A stretch of 13,467 bases of DNA from Candidatus Nomurabacteria bacterium (GTDB taxonomy: Bacteria; Patescibacteriota; Minisyncoccia; Phycocordibacterales; UBA9973), in the NCBI GenBank assembly GCA_020846955.1, contig JADLCZ010000101.1, positions 1-13,467 of the forward strand. The letters are read 5' to 3'. This document shows positions 1-6,566 of the stretch, piece by piece. The notes beneath the pieces are model-generated. The model searched no databases, was not told the DNA's origin, and saw nothing but the letters and a program-made list of their open reading frames with translations. Made by a program: the position numbers and the translations under genes. Every line of letters starts with the position of its first letter. Within the stretch, counting starts at the first letter, position 1.

Positions 1-368
1 ACAGAGGGGCGATCGACAACATTGTGAATGGATTTAAGTTCTGGAATTAATGTTTCGGTCTTCTTTAGTGATTCATGTTTCTTTTTTATATCCTCGGTTA
101 TGAATTTACTTATATTTTCTGGACTCTCCGCACTGTATTCTTGCTTTGGCTCTTTGCCGGAAATACTCACAAGACCCTTGGCAGATAGGGAATCGAGGAT
201 GTCGTAGCCAGTTGTACGATTGATATTCGCTTTCCGAGAAATCTGCGATACTGTTCCACGCCCAATAGAAAGTAGGGCAATATACACACCCGATTCCTTC
301 TCGGAAAGGCCGATTTCCACAAGGCTATTTTGGAGCTTTATAAACTCATTTTGTAAGCTGTTTTTCAT
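1..368 (-). CDS. TrmB-family transcriptional regulator, C-terminus beyond the window
   Basis: The gene starts at ATG 368-366 and runs off the left edge, leaving about 122 codons. Residues 17-78 form a winged helix-turn-helix of the TrmB (sugar-specific regulator) type. Visible marks are an EIGLSEKESGVYIALL helix, a GTVSQISRKANINRTTGYDIL recognition region and a DSLSAKGLVS wing entry. A charged helical stretch follows (residues 84-116), as in the linker of TrmB proteins. Known of the family: DNA-binding repressors or activators, often of sugar uptake; in CPR many have no assigned ligand. The start is supported by a TTGACA / TATACT promoter whose -10 ends 6 nt before the ATG, which implies a leaderless mRNA. 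It is divergent from the membrane protein at 539, its most obvious possible target besides itself. Whether a sugar-binding C-terminal domain exists cannot be seen. Confident in the fold, not in the regulon. Confidence 0.87.
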   Translation of the reverse strand, partial: MKNSLQNEFIKLQNSLVEIGLSEKESGVYIALLSIGRGTVSQISRKANINRTTGYDILDSLSAKGLVSISGKEPKQEYSAESPENISKFITEDIKKKHESLKKTETLIPELKSIHNVVDRPS

Positions 369-374
369 CCTTTA

Positions 375-404
375 AGTATATAATATGGGGGCTATTTGTG
401 TCAA
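375..404 (-). promoter_or_regulatory. Sigma-70 type promoter of the TrmB-like gene
   Basis: On the minus strand TTGACA (404-399) is followed by an 18-bp spacer and TATACT (380-375). Exactly 6 nt later is the ATG at 368. A TATATA reading with a 16-bp spacer (382-377) is the alternative. Either places the transcript start at or within about 2 nt of the start codon. Confidence 0.7.
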
Positions 405-437
405 TAATTTTCCACAAAATTTCTTTTTCTTAAATTT

Positions 438-455
438 TACCTTAAAAATAAGGTA
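438..455. promoter_or_regulatory. Perfect inverted repeat between divergent genes, candidate operator
   Basis: TACCTTA (438-444), an AAAA centre and TAAGGTA (449-455) form an 18-bp perfect inverted repeat in the 170-bp divergent region. A second ATAAGG half-site lies at 460-465, 12 bp downstream of the one at 448-453. No T-run follows, so it is not a terminator. TrmB-family regulators are known to bind palindromes near their own gene, so an autoregulatory operator is a reasonable inference, but no binding data exist here. Confidence 0.4.
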
Positions 456-483
456 TTTTATAAGGCTAATTTGACGATACTAC

Positions 484-511
484 TTGACAATATATTATAA
501 TCGAATATAAT
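484..511 (+). promoter_or_regulatory. Promoter of the membrane protein gene at 539
   Basis: TTGACA (484-489), a 16-bp spacer and TATAAT (506-511) are both consensus hexamers. The predicted start is near 518, giving a leader of about 21 nt with only a weak A/G-rich ribosome site (AAAGAAAA) before ATG 539. An upstream TTGACG (471-476) with TATTAT (493-498, 16-bp spacer) or TATAAT (496-501, 19-bp spacer) could form an overlapping second promoter. Confidence 0.75.
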
Positions 512-538
512 ACCACTAAACATCTTAAAAAAGAAAAT

Positions 539-1132
539 ATGAAAGCATTAGTAATTATCGCATCTATTTGTTTTATACTAAACAAATTTTTCTTACTTTT
601 ACCATTTGGTACAAAGTGGGTTTCTACAAAATTTAAATGGTTCCTCGGAATGCTGGGAGCAATTCTGTTCATAATTTACTTTTTTAGTATTGGAAGCCCA
701 ATGCTTTCAACACTTGAAATTGGATTAACTATCCTTACCCTCTATAGATTTATAGTGGAAGAAAAAAGAAGTCAAATCATAGAATACACGTTGGGCATAT
801 TTACAGGAATCATTGTATTTATTCTCTATCTAAATATGAAAAATGGATTTATACAAGATACAGAATTACTTGGTTCGTGGGGAATGATAATTGGTACTTT
901 CTTTTTAATTCAAGATAAATTAAAAATGGGTTTTATTCTTTATGGTATAGGGCATTTATTTTTAGTTTATTTTGGGTACTCAAAAAACGAAACAGTTTTT
1001 TGGAATCTTCAACTGGTTCAAGCATTTATGTGTTTTTCAATCCTGATAAAAGAAGAAGAAAATAGATACAATGCAATTTCGATAATCGTATGTCTTTATA
1101 TGTTATATATTGGCTATGATTTATTTGTATAA
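539..1132 (+). CDS. Polytopic integral membrane protein of unknown function
   Basis: This 197-residue protein is almost entirely hydrophobic. About seven or eight membrane segments can be traced, near residues 4-22, 33-52, 57-73, 82-99, 110-125, 129-147, 151-171 and 177-196. They are joined by short charged loops, for example EEKRSQ at 75-80 and KEEENR near 171-176. There is no signal peptide and no catalytic motif I can name. The size and even spacing of helices, with aromatic residues near the helix ends, loosely recall small transporters of the PnuC kind, but I see no diagnostic motif and do not assign it. It stands alone, with a strong promoter before it and only a weak hairpin after it. 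It is divergent from the TrmB-like regulator, which suggests control through the shared intergenic region. The start at 539 is the first in-frame ATG after the promoter. Confidence 0.8.
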   Translation: MKALVIIASICFILNKFFLLLPFGTKWVSTKFKWFLGMLGAILFIIYFFSIGSPMLSTLEIGLTILTLYRFIVEEKRSQIIEYTLGIFTGIIVFILYLNMKNGFIQDTELLGSWGMIIGTFFLIQDKLKMGFILYGIGHLFLVYFGYSKNETVFWNLQLVQAFMCFSILIKEEENRYNAISIIVCLYMLYIGYDLFV

Positions 1133-1149
1133 AATTAATTTTATTATGT

Positions 1150-1168
1150 GGGGGAGCAGAAGTTCCCC
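1150..1168 (+). other. Short GC-rich hairpin between genes, possible weak terminator or leader structure
   Basis: GGGGGA (1150-1155) can pair with TTCCCC (1163-1168), with one G-T pair and a 7-nt loop. It is followed by TATATACT, not a T-run, so a standard intrinsic terminator is unlikely. The TATACT at 1171-1176 could be a -10 element for the next gene, but no -35 hexamer is convincing at the right distance. Confidence 0.3.
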
Positions 1169-1214
1169 TATATACTAAAGTTAATAGATGATATTATTAA
1201 TTTAGTTAAATAAA

Positions 1215-2924
1215 ATGACAAAACAAAATTGTAAAACATGTGAAAAGGAGTTTGTAATCCGTGATGAGGATATAGTTTTTTATGAGCAGATGAAGAGTCC
1301 TCTACCACTTCATTGCCCCGATTGTCGTATGATGCGACGACTTGCATATCGAAATGAGCGTACATTATATAAACGACCTTGTGATTTATGCAACACAGAT
1401 GGGGTATCTATTTATCCCCCTGCCACAACCCCATTCCCAGTTTATTGTCATACTTGTTGGTGGAGCGACAAATGGGATCCGAGAGATTTCGCGATGGATT
1501 ACGATCCGTCTCGGCCTTTCTTGGAACAATTTAAGGAACTTCAAGCCAAAGTTCCACGCATAGCATTACTTGTGATAGATAGTGTGCGTTGTGATTATAC
1601 AAACAATGCGGGTGAAAACAAAGATTGCTATTTAATATTCGCAGCCGAGAACAATGAGGATTGTATGTATGGACGATTGGTCCAAAGATGCAAGACAAGT
1701 AATGATTGTGCCTTCATTTATGATTCGGAACTTTGTTATGAATGTATTGATTGTAGAGCATGTTTTAAATGTATGTACAGTGAGCAATGTCAGAGTTCAA
1801 GCGACTTACTATTCTGCTACAACATGCGTGACTCACAAAATTGTATTTTGTGTACAAATGGTAGACATATGTCCAACGCTATTTTGAATGTAAAATATGG
1901 GAAAGTTGAATTTGAAAAGAAAAAAGCAGAGATACTATCAAGCTACGAAAATATTGAGGAGGCCAAAAAGCAATATGAAGAATTGAAATCAAAATGCATT
2001 GTAAAATACGCTTTCCAAAATAAATGCCATGATGCAACAGGGGATTATATGTACAACTGTCATGAAGGGGTGCGACTATTTGATACATCAGATTCAAAAA
2101 ATTGTTCGTATATGGCCGATGCAATGGACATAAAAGATTCAATGGATTGCAACAACTTCTATATCAAATGTGAATTCGAATATGATATGATGGGGGTACT
2201 CGGTGGGTCTAAAAATAAGCACGGCACATATGTGATGTGGTGTACCAGTACAGAGTACTGCGACTCTTGCTACAATTCCAACGATCTATTTGGTTGCATT
2301 CGACTCAACAAAGATTCATATTCTATTCTAAATAAAAAATATGAAAAAGAATCCTTCGACAAGCTCAGGGCAGAGATTATTGAATCGATGAAGGCTGATG
2401 GGAGCTATGGGCAATTCTTCCCACCCGAGATGTCACCATTTGGCTACAATGAAACATTGGCCAAAGAATATTTCCCTATGACTCGTGACGAAGCATTGGC
2501 AAAAAATTTCCGCTGGCAAGAGAAAAATACGGGTACATTTGGCAAAGAGACAATGCCCGAAAATACAATCCCTTCAAGTATTACGAGCGTTACTGATACA
2601 ATTTTGTCAGAAATTCTAGCTTGTAATGAATGTGGCAAAAATTTCCGAGTTATTAAAGCTGAGCTCGACTTCTATAAACGCATGGGTCTGCCAATCCCTC
2701 ACAAAGATTTCGAATGCCGACATCAAGCTCGTATGGCAAAAAGAAATCCTCGCAAATTGTATCCTGGTAAATGTATGTGTGGTTCGACAGGCTCACCATC
2801 TACGATGACAAAACATATAAATCATCCAGACGGGCCTTGCAATGCAAAATTTGAAACAAGTTATGGGCCGGAGAGAAAAGAAATAATATATTGTGAGAGT
2901 TGCTACAACCAAGAAATTGCATAA
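1215..2924 (+). CDS. Cys-rich multi-zinc-ribbon protein with internal duplications, function unknown
   Basis: This 569-residue protein carries 40 cysteines and no signal peptide or membrane segment, so it is probably cytoplasmic and metal-binding. The N-terminus has two four-Cys sites, C6-x2-C9 with C34-x2-C37 and C56-x2-C59 with C78-x2-C81. The C-terminus repeats the first module: C470-x2-C473, then the same F-x-V-I...FY...P-x-P spacing, ending in C501-R-H. Further candidate ligands there are C520, C522, H534, H537, C542, C560 and C563. The centre (about 126-388) has Cys every 3-15 residues, densest at 174-192. It seems to be two similar cassettes, because residues 220-240 and 368-388 match at 12 of 21 positions around ILN-x-KY...F...AEI. 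The rhythm could be a short beta-solenoid. I recall proteins of this look as unnamed families in CPR genomes. It ends at a strong terminator. An in-frame TAG at 1203 fixes ATG 1215 as the first start; no ribosome site is visible. Confidence 0.85.
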   Translation: MTKQNCKTCEKEFVIRDEDIVFYEQMKSPLPLHCPDCRMMRRLAYRNERTLYKRPCDLCNTDGVSIYPPATTPFPVYCHTCWWSDKWDPRDFAMDYDPSRPFLEQFKELQAKVPRIALLVIDSVRCDYTNNAGENKDCYLIFAAENNEDCMYGRLVQRCKTSNDCAFIYDSELCYECIDCRACFKCMYSEQCQSSSDLLFCYNMRDSQNCILCTNGRHMSNAILNVKYGKVEFEKKKAEILSSYENIEEAKKQYEELKSKCIVKYAFQNKCHDATGDYMYNCHEGVRLFDTSDSKNCSYMADAMDIKDSMDCNNFYIKCEFEYDMMGVLGGSKNKHGTYVMWCTSTEYCDSCYNSNDLFGCIRLNKDSYSILNKKYEKESFDKLRAEIIESMKADGSYGQFFPPEMSPFGYNETLAKEYFPMTRDEALAKNFRWQEKNTGTFGKETMPENTIPSSITSVTDTILSEILACNECGKNFRVIKAELDFYKRMGLPIPHKDFECRHQARMAKRNPRKLYPGKCMCGSTGSPSTMTKHINHPDGPCNAKFETSYGPERKEIIYCESCYNQEIA

Positions 2925-2933
2925 ATAAAAAAA

Positions 2934-2960
2934 CCCAAAGGTAACCTTTGGGGATTTTTT
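2934..2960. terminator. Bidirectional intrinsic terminator between converging genes
   Basis: CCCAAAGG (2934-2941) and CCTTTGGG (2945-2952) form a perfect 8-bp stem with a TAA loop. T6 lies on the right (2955-2960) and an A-run on the left (2927-2933), so it can stop transcription from both sides. It serves the zinc-ribbon gene ending at 2924 and the minus-strand gene ending at 2959. The outer GCATAA (2919-2924) and TTATGC (2959-2964) also pair loosely and overlap the stop codons of both genes. Confidence 0.9.
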
Positions 2961-3300
2961 ATGCTTTCTTTTTATTTACAGTTTTCTTTGTTGTTGTTTT
3001 CTTTTTAGATTTGGATTTTGAGGCTGGTTTTGGTGAGTGGGGTGCAGTCTCTAGTGTAAATAGTGGTGGAGCAAGTACTACTTTTGGTTTCTTCTTGGTG
3101 ACTTTCTTTTTTGTTGTCTTTTTAGTTGTTGCTTTTTTTGTTGTAGATTTTTTTACTGCCTGCCCTGAGGTACTCGAAGGGTTAGTTTTCGTTGTAGCAC
3201 CATGGGCTTGTTGCACTTCCAATACGGAATTGATTGGAGAGACAACCAAAATCAGAAATATAAAAAATGAAATAATTCTTTTAGTCATGGAAGTCTGCAT
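2959..3300 (-). CDS. Small secreted Lys/Thr-rich basic protein
   Basis: The 113-residue product starts with a signal peptide: MQTSMTKR, a hydrophobic core IISFFIFLILVVSPI (9-23), and a possible cleavage after AHG near residue 34. The mature part is low-complexity and strongly basic. Lys/Thr tracts occupy about residues 49-72 and 95-112, with a short non-basic PLFTLETAPHSP island between. I recognise no domain. The composition resembles eukaryotic H1-like or heparin-binding tails, but export argues for binding an anionic surface such as cell-wall polymer, extracellular DNA or host envelope (inference). The start at 3300 overlaps the M23 gene by 20 nt and has AGGA 7 nt upstream, one of the few real ribosome sites here. 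An internal ATG at 3288 overlaps the M23 stop as ATGACTAA and is the alternative. It is probably co-transcribed and translationally coupled with the peptidase. Confidence 0.78.
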   Translation of the reverse strand: MQTSMTKRIISFFIFLILVVSPINSVLEVQQAHGATTKTNPSSTSGQAVKKSTTKKATTKKTTKKKVTKKKPKVVLAPPLFTLETAPHSPKPASKSKSKKKTTTKKTVNKKKA

Positions 3301-4579
3301 CGGTATTCCTAACTTTTAAATCCTCAAAAGGATTTTCGAACCCTCCATGGAATCCTAGGTGTAGGTGTGGCCCCGTCGATTTGCCAGTTGATCCCACATA
3401 TCCTATTATATCACCTTGGTTTACATGTGTACCTTGCACTGCTGTAACCTTGCTCATGTGGCCATAGATTGCTTGAGCACCATTGTCGAAGTTCATAACT
3501 ACATACAATCCATAACCACCATTCCAGCCAGTTGGATGCGCAATCAAAATATCACCACTTGCAACTGCATAAATCGGTGTACCTTTTGGAGCACGCAAAT
3601 CCATAGCACGATCATCATGTAGTCCCTGGGAAACACTACCAACTCCAGCAGGGAACGGCCAAATATATCCCTTTCTTATATTACCTGATGGGCCTGTCCC
3701 TGTATCAAGCTTGCTTTCTTTGGCCTCGGTAGTTGGGCTAGGTTCTGGTTTCTCAATTTGTGTAGGTATAGGTTTGCTTGGAATTTGAACAGTAGGTGTC
3801 TCTTTCTCAGCAATTTGCTTGTTTTTTTTATCCTTCTCTTGTTTGTCGGCACGGGCAATTGCATTACTATCAAGACCTACGAGTATAATTGAGTCGCCAG
3901 CTTTTAAGTCACTTGCTTTTGGAAGGACGTTGTACTCAGTGATATCTCCCACTGACAAGCCATACCTCTTGGCAATAATTTGAGCAGTTTCGCCTTTTTT
4001 GACAGTATACATCGCACCTTTTAGTGGTGATATAACAAGCATTTGGCCGACTTTCGTCAAATCACTACGCTTAATATCGTTGTTCGCATAAATAATTGCA
4101 GCTTTAGAAACCTTGTTAGTTTTGGCAATACTATCAAGAGTATCACCGTTTTTGACCATATAGACATCAATCTTTGTATCAGAAGGGATGAAGTTCTGGA
4201 AGTTTACCTCTGTGCCTAGTGGACCATTTTTGGACTCTAGGGCTTGGTCGTCGACTATTGTTACATCTACTGTATTTGTACTTGATTTGAGTTCTGGTGT
4301 AAGGGTTGATTCCATTAAAGGCAGATTTTGGGAATTATTTGTAGTTTCGTTTTCTGGTGCCTCGGCAGCTTGAGCACCCATACCAAAGAATTGACCAATA
4401 GAGGAGAAAAAGCCTGCATAAGCATAGGTTACAGGGAATAATGCAAAAAATAAAATAATTAACACCGAAAAACCTTTTAGCGTAAAAGGCTTATTGTATA
4501 TAGGTATTTTAGAAGGTACGGCTACTCCTCCATCCGAAGATGAGCTCGTGGACTTCTTTTTATTAGGTTGAATACTCAT
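3281..4579 (-). CDS. Membrane-anchored LysM-LysM-M23 family peptidoglycan endopeptidase
   Basis: This 432-residue protein is predicted to cut peptide cross-links in peptidoglycan outside the cell. Order: a Ser/Lys-rich cytoplasmic N-terminus (1-34); one membrane helix (about 36-55) acting as signal anchor; a linker; LysM 1 (139-184, VKNGDTLDSIAK); LysM 2 (190-235, VKKGETAQIIAKRYGLS); a Pro/Glu/Lys linker (245-300); and the M23 domain (about 303-420). The zinc and catalytic residues look complete: H321 and D327 in the H-x5-D form, H374 in YGHM, and H405-L-H407 in GPHLHLGFH. LysM domains bind GlcNAc-containing glycans, so they should hold the enzyme on the wall. No Shine-Dalgarno or convincing promoter precedes ATG 4579. 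The gene is divergent from the hydrolase cluster starting at 4785 and overlaps the basic-protein gene at its 3' end. Domain assignment is secure; the exact bond cut is inferred from family. Confidence 0.93.
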   Translation of the reverse strand: MSIQPNKKKSTSSSSDGGVAVPSKIPIYNKPFTLKGFSVLIILFFALFPVTYAYAGFFSSIGQFFGMGAQAAEAPENETTNNSQNLPLMESTLTPELKSSTNTVDVTIVDDQALESKNGPLGTEVNFQNFIPSDTKIDVYMVKNGDTLDSIAKTNKVSKAAIIYANNDIKRSDLTKVGQMLVISPLKGAMYTVKKGETAQIIAKRYGLSVGDITEYNVLPKASDLKAGDSIILVGLDSNAIARADKQEKDKKNKQIAEKETPTVQIPSKPIPTQIEKPEPSPTTEAKESKLDTGTGPSGNIRKGYIWPFPAGVGSVSQGLHDDRAMDLRAPKGTPIYAVASGDILIAHPTGWNGGYGLYVVMNFDNGAQAIYGHMSKVTAVQGTHVNQGDIIGYVGSTGKSTGPHLHLGFHGGFENPFEDLKVRNTDADFHD

Positions 4580-4784
4580 AAGAAAATGGGTAATTCGGAC
4601 ATTCGGTCTATTTTGTAAGGCTTTCGGCTCGAGATTGATAGGTCTGCCACCCCTATATATAGAGGGTAGCTCAAATAGGGGGCCAAGTCAAACCAAAAGG
4701 TGGAAAAACATAATGAATAATGGAAAAAGCCTTTAAAACAGCAATTAATTGACATATTTCACAAACTTATGACATAATTGGAAC
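4580..4784. other. Divergent intergenic region with repeats upstream of the M23 gene
   Basis: These 205 bp separate two divergent envelope genes. Next to the M23 gene lie three direct TTCGG copies (4594-4598, 4602-4606, 4623-4627). An imperfect palindrome, ACCCCTATATATAGAGGGT, is at 4649-4667; its arms pair except for one extra base. The right part is A-rich and ends in the promoter of the 4785 gene. I find no clear promoter toward the M23 gene and no RNA gene. The repeats could be regulator sites, but this is only a guess. Confidence 0.4.
4749..4778 (+). promoter_or_regulatory. Promoter of the hydrolase cluster, leaderless geometry
   Basis: TTGACA (4749-4754), an 18-bp spacer and CATAAT (4773-4778) lie 6 nt before ATG 4785. 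The predicted transcript begins at the A of the start codon. This is the only promoter I see before the three coupled genes 4785, 6559 and 7893. Confidence 0.75.
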
Positions 4785-6566
4785 ATGCGTAAATTTGAGC
4801 ACTTAGGAAATATAAATAAAAAGTTTCAAAAAAGTTTAAATAAGGACTTCTTGCTTAAAAAAAATGGTGGTAAAAATATAAAAGCTAACAAACCCACGCA
4901 AGAAGTATATAATTTCGGCAAGAGGTATGATGAGCTTTTTAATAAATTTGCAAAAGAATACCCAAAATATCAAGATCCGATATCAATTCCTTTTGATATA
5001 AATTCTCAAGATTCCATAGATTTGTTCCAAAAAAACTCTCAAATTAAGGATGAGATAATAAAAAGGATAACTGTTGAATTAAGAAAAGGTGAGGTTGCGC
5101 CTATAATAAAAGAAGAGGTACCAAAACCAGAACAAAAGGTAGACATAGTATCAAGAAATGAAGCACCAAACATTGTGAACGAAATAAAGAAAGAAAATAC
5201 ACCCAAAATCACAAAAAGAAATTCTGAAATTCCAAAAGAAAAAAATGTAACCATAAAAGTTATAAAAGAAAATATACAAAATTCTAAACCTAAGAAAACA
5301 TTTAAGCCTTTTACGGAGGAAGAACTAAAAACTGCAACGACCTCTTCACTACTTGCACACGGGTATGATATCACAGGACCGGAATTTAAAAAAGCTAACA
5401 AAAGAAAAATTGAAGAAATAACGAATAAAATAGAGCAGGATTCAAAGAAATTTGTTGCAGCACTTTTTAAATTAGGAGGACCACAACCTGGGGAAACAAT
5501 AAATGTCATTGATATCAAGGATAACTACAAAGTAAATAAATACACCATAATCGAAAATGATGGCGAAAAAATAATTTTCACTATTGGTAATAGTTCAACA
5601 AAAAATACAACAACTCTAGAAAAAGCAAAAGAAAGTCTAATGCAAAATGGATTAAAAGTTGAATTTGGTAATACAAACAACCCTAATTCTACTGAAAATA
5701 AAAAATTGCTAGCTGAAAAGAAGGTAGATTTTGCTATTCCTGATGAAAAAAAGAAAGGAGTAACTGAAGTTAAAGTACAAAATGAAGAGAAAGCGGTAGT
5801 AGTAGAAACTGAAAAAGAAATCCCTGGGGTCAAAACGGAAATTGAAGTAGATAATAGCGAGGAGAAAGAGAAAAAAACCGAAAAGGAAAGAATAAAGAAT
5901 GAGAAATTTGATAAAGAACTCGCAAGGCTAATAGCAAACCATTTCAAGCTCGAAAAAGCTTACAATGACAAACTCGCAAAATATGAAGAATTAAAGAAAA
6001 AAATAGAAGCAAAAAAAGCTAAAGAAAATATTCCTGTAGCAGAGACAGAGAATATTGAAACAGAAAATGAAGAAATTCCAACTGAGCAAGAAGCACAAAA
6101 AGGGGAAGAAGTTGTGAAGGAAAAAATAGCTAATATTGAAAAAAGGAGGCAAGAAGAATTATCACTTACTATTATTGATGAATCTAAGCTTAATGAAATG
6201 GTAGATATAAGGCTTGGGAATGATAGGATAAAAGAGTATCAAAAGAAAGATCAAATAAGATATACTTTTGAAAATAATTTAATAAACGGTCTTGCAAATG
6301 AAAGCCTCTCACAAATTATAAGAGAAACAGGGAAAAGAAATACTATAACAGAATCTATGTACTGGCTTACAAAGATGACCGAAATCGTAATGACCATAGA
6401 AAAAGGAAAGGAACTCGGATTAATAGATAGTGATAAATATGAATCATTGATTAAAAAGTTTCAAAACGCTAAAAGTATTCTTGAAAATGAAGTAGATGAT
6501 TATGTTAAGAAAATAAATGCCAAATACGATAAAGAGTTAGAGGATTTGAAAAAAATAAATGGATAA
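4785..6566 (+). CDS. Large soluble charged coiled-coil protein carrying the cluster's shared 27-residue motif
   Basis: The 593-residue product has no signal peptide and no hydrophobic segment, so it is predicted cytoplasmic. I recognise no named family. It is very rich in Lys and Glu. Residues 1-65 look helical. 100-180 is a Pro/Lys/Glu linker. 181-295 is the most globular part, with helices then a beta-rich stretch (NVIDIKDNYKVNKYTIIEND). 335-460 is charged and likely coiled coil. 465-593 is mostly helical. Residues 375-401 match, without gaps, a motif near the N-terminus of the next two proteins. The identical positions are F375, D376, L379, L382, I383, K388, L389, K391, Y393, D395, L397 and E401. 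The stop overlaps the next start by 8 nt (ATGGATAA), implying coupled translation. A scaffold or adaptor for the two membrane enzymes is the simplest inference. The ATG is fixed by the promoter 6 nt upstream. Confidence 0.82.
   Translation: MRKFEHLGNINKKFQKSLNKDFLLKKNGGKNIKANKPTQEVYNFGKRYDELFNKFAKEYPKYQDPISIPFDINSQDSIDLFQKNSQIKDEIIKRITVELRKGEVAPIIKEEVPKPEQKVDIVSRNEAPNIVNEIKKENTPKITKRNSEIPKEKNVTIKVIKENIQNSKPKKTFKPFTEEELKTATTSSLLAHGYDITGPEFKKANKRKIEEITNKIEQDSKKFVAALFKLGGPQPGETINVIDIKDNYKVNKYTIIENDGEKIIFTIGNSSTKNTTTLEKAKESLMQNGLKVEFGNTNNPNSTENKKLLAEKKVDFAIPDEKKKGVTEVKVQNEEKAVVVETEKEIPGVKTEIEVDNSEEKEKKTEKERIKNEKFDKELARLIANHFKLEKAYNDKLAKYEELKKKIEAKKAKENIPVAETENIETENEEIPTEQEAQKGEEVVKEKIANIEKRRQEELSLTIIDESKLNEMVDIRLGNDRIKEYQKKDQIRYTFENNLINGLANESLSQIIRETGKRNTITESMYWLTKMTEIVMTIEKGKELGLIDSDKYESLIKKFQNAKSILENEVDDYVKKINAKYDKELEDLKKING

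Noticed and set aside
2959..3300. H1-like nucleoid protein interpretation of the Lys-rich product
   Set aside because: The clear signal peptide predicts export. A cytoplasmic DNA-packing role would need the alternative that the hydrophobic N-terminus is not used.
2948..3319. Plus-strand open frame opposite the Lys/Thr-rich gene, rich in Phe and Val
   Set aside because: It is the mirror of Lys/Thr codons on the other strand, contains the terminator region, and has no promoter or ribosome site. The minus frame has a signal peptide and an AGGA site.
5039..5947. Long minus-strand Ser/Phe-rich open frames inside the coiled-coil gene (also 9934-10473)
   Set aside because: Lys/Glu-rich coding DNA leaves few stops on the opposite strand and reads as Ser/Phe. 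No start signals or domains are present.
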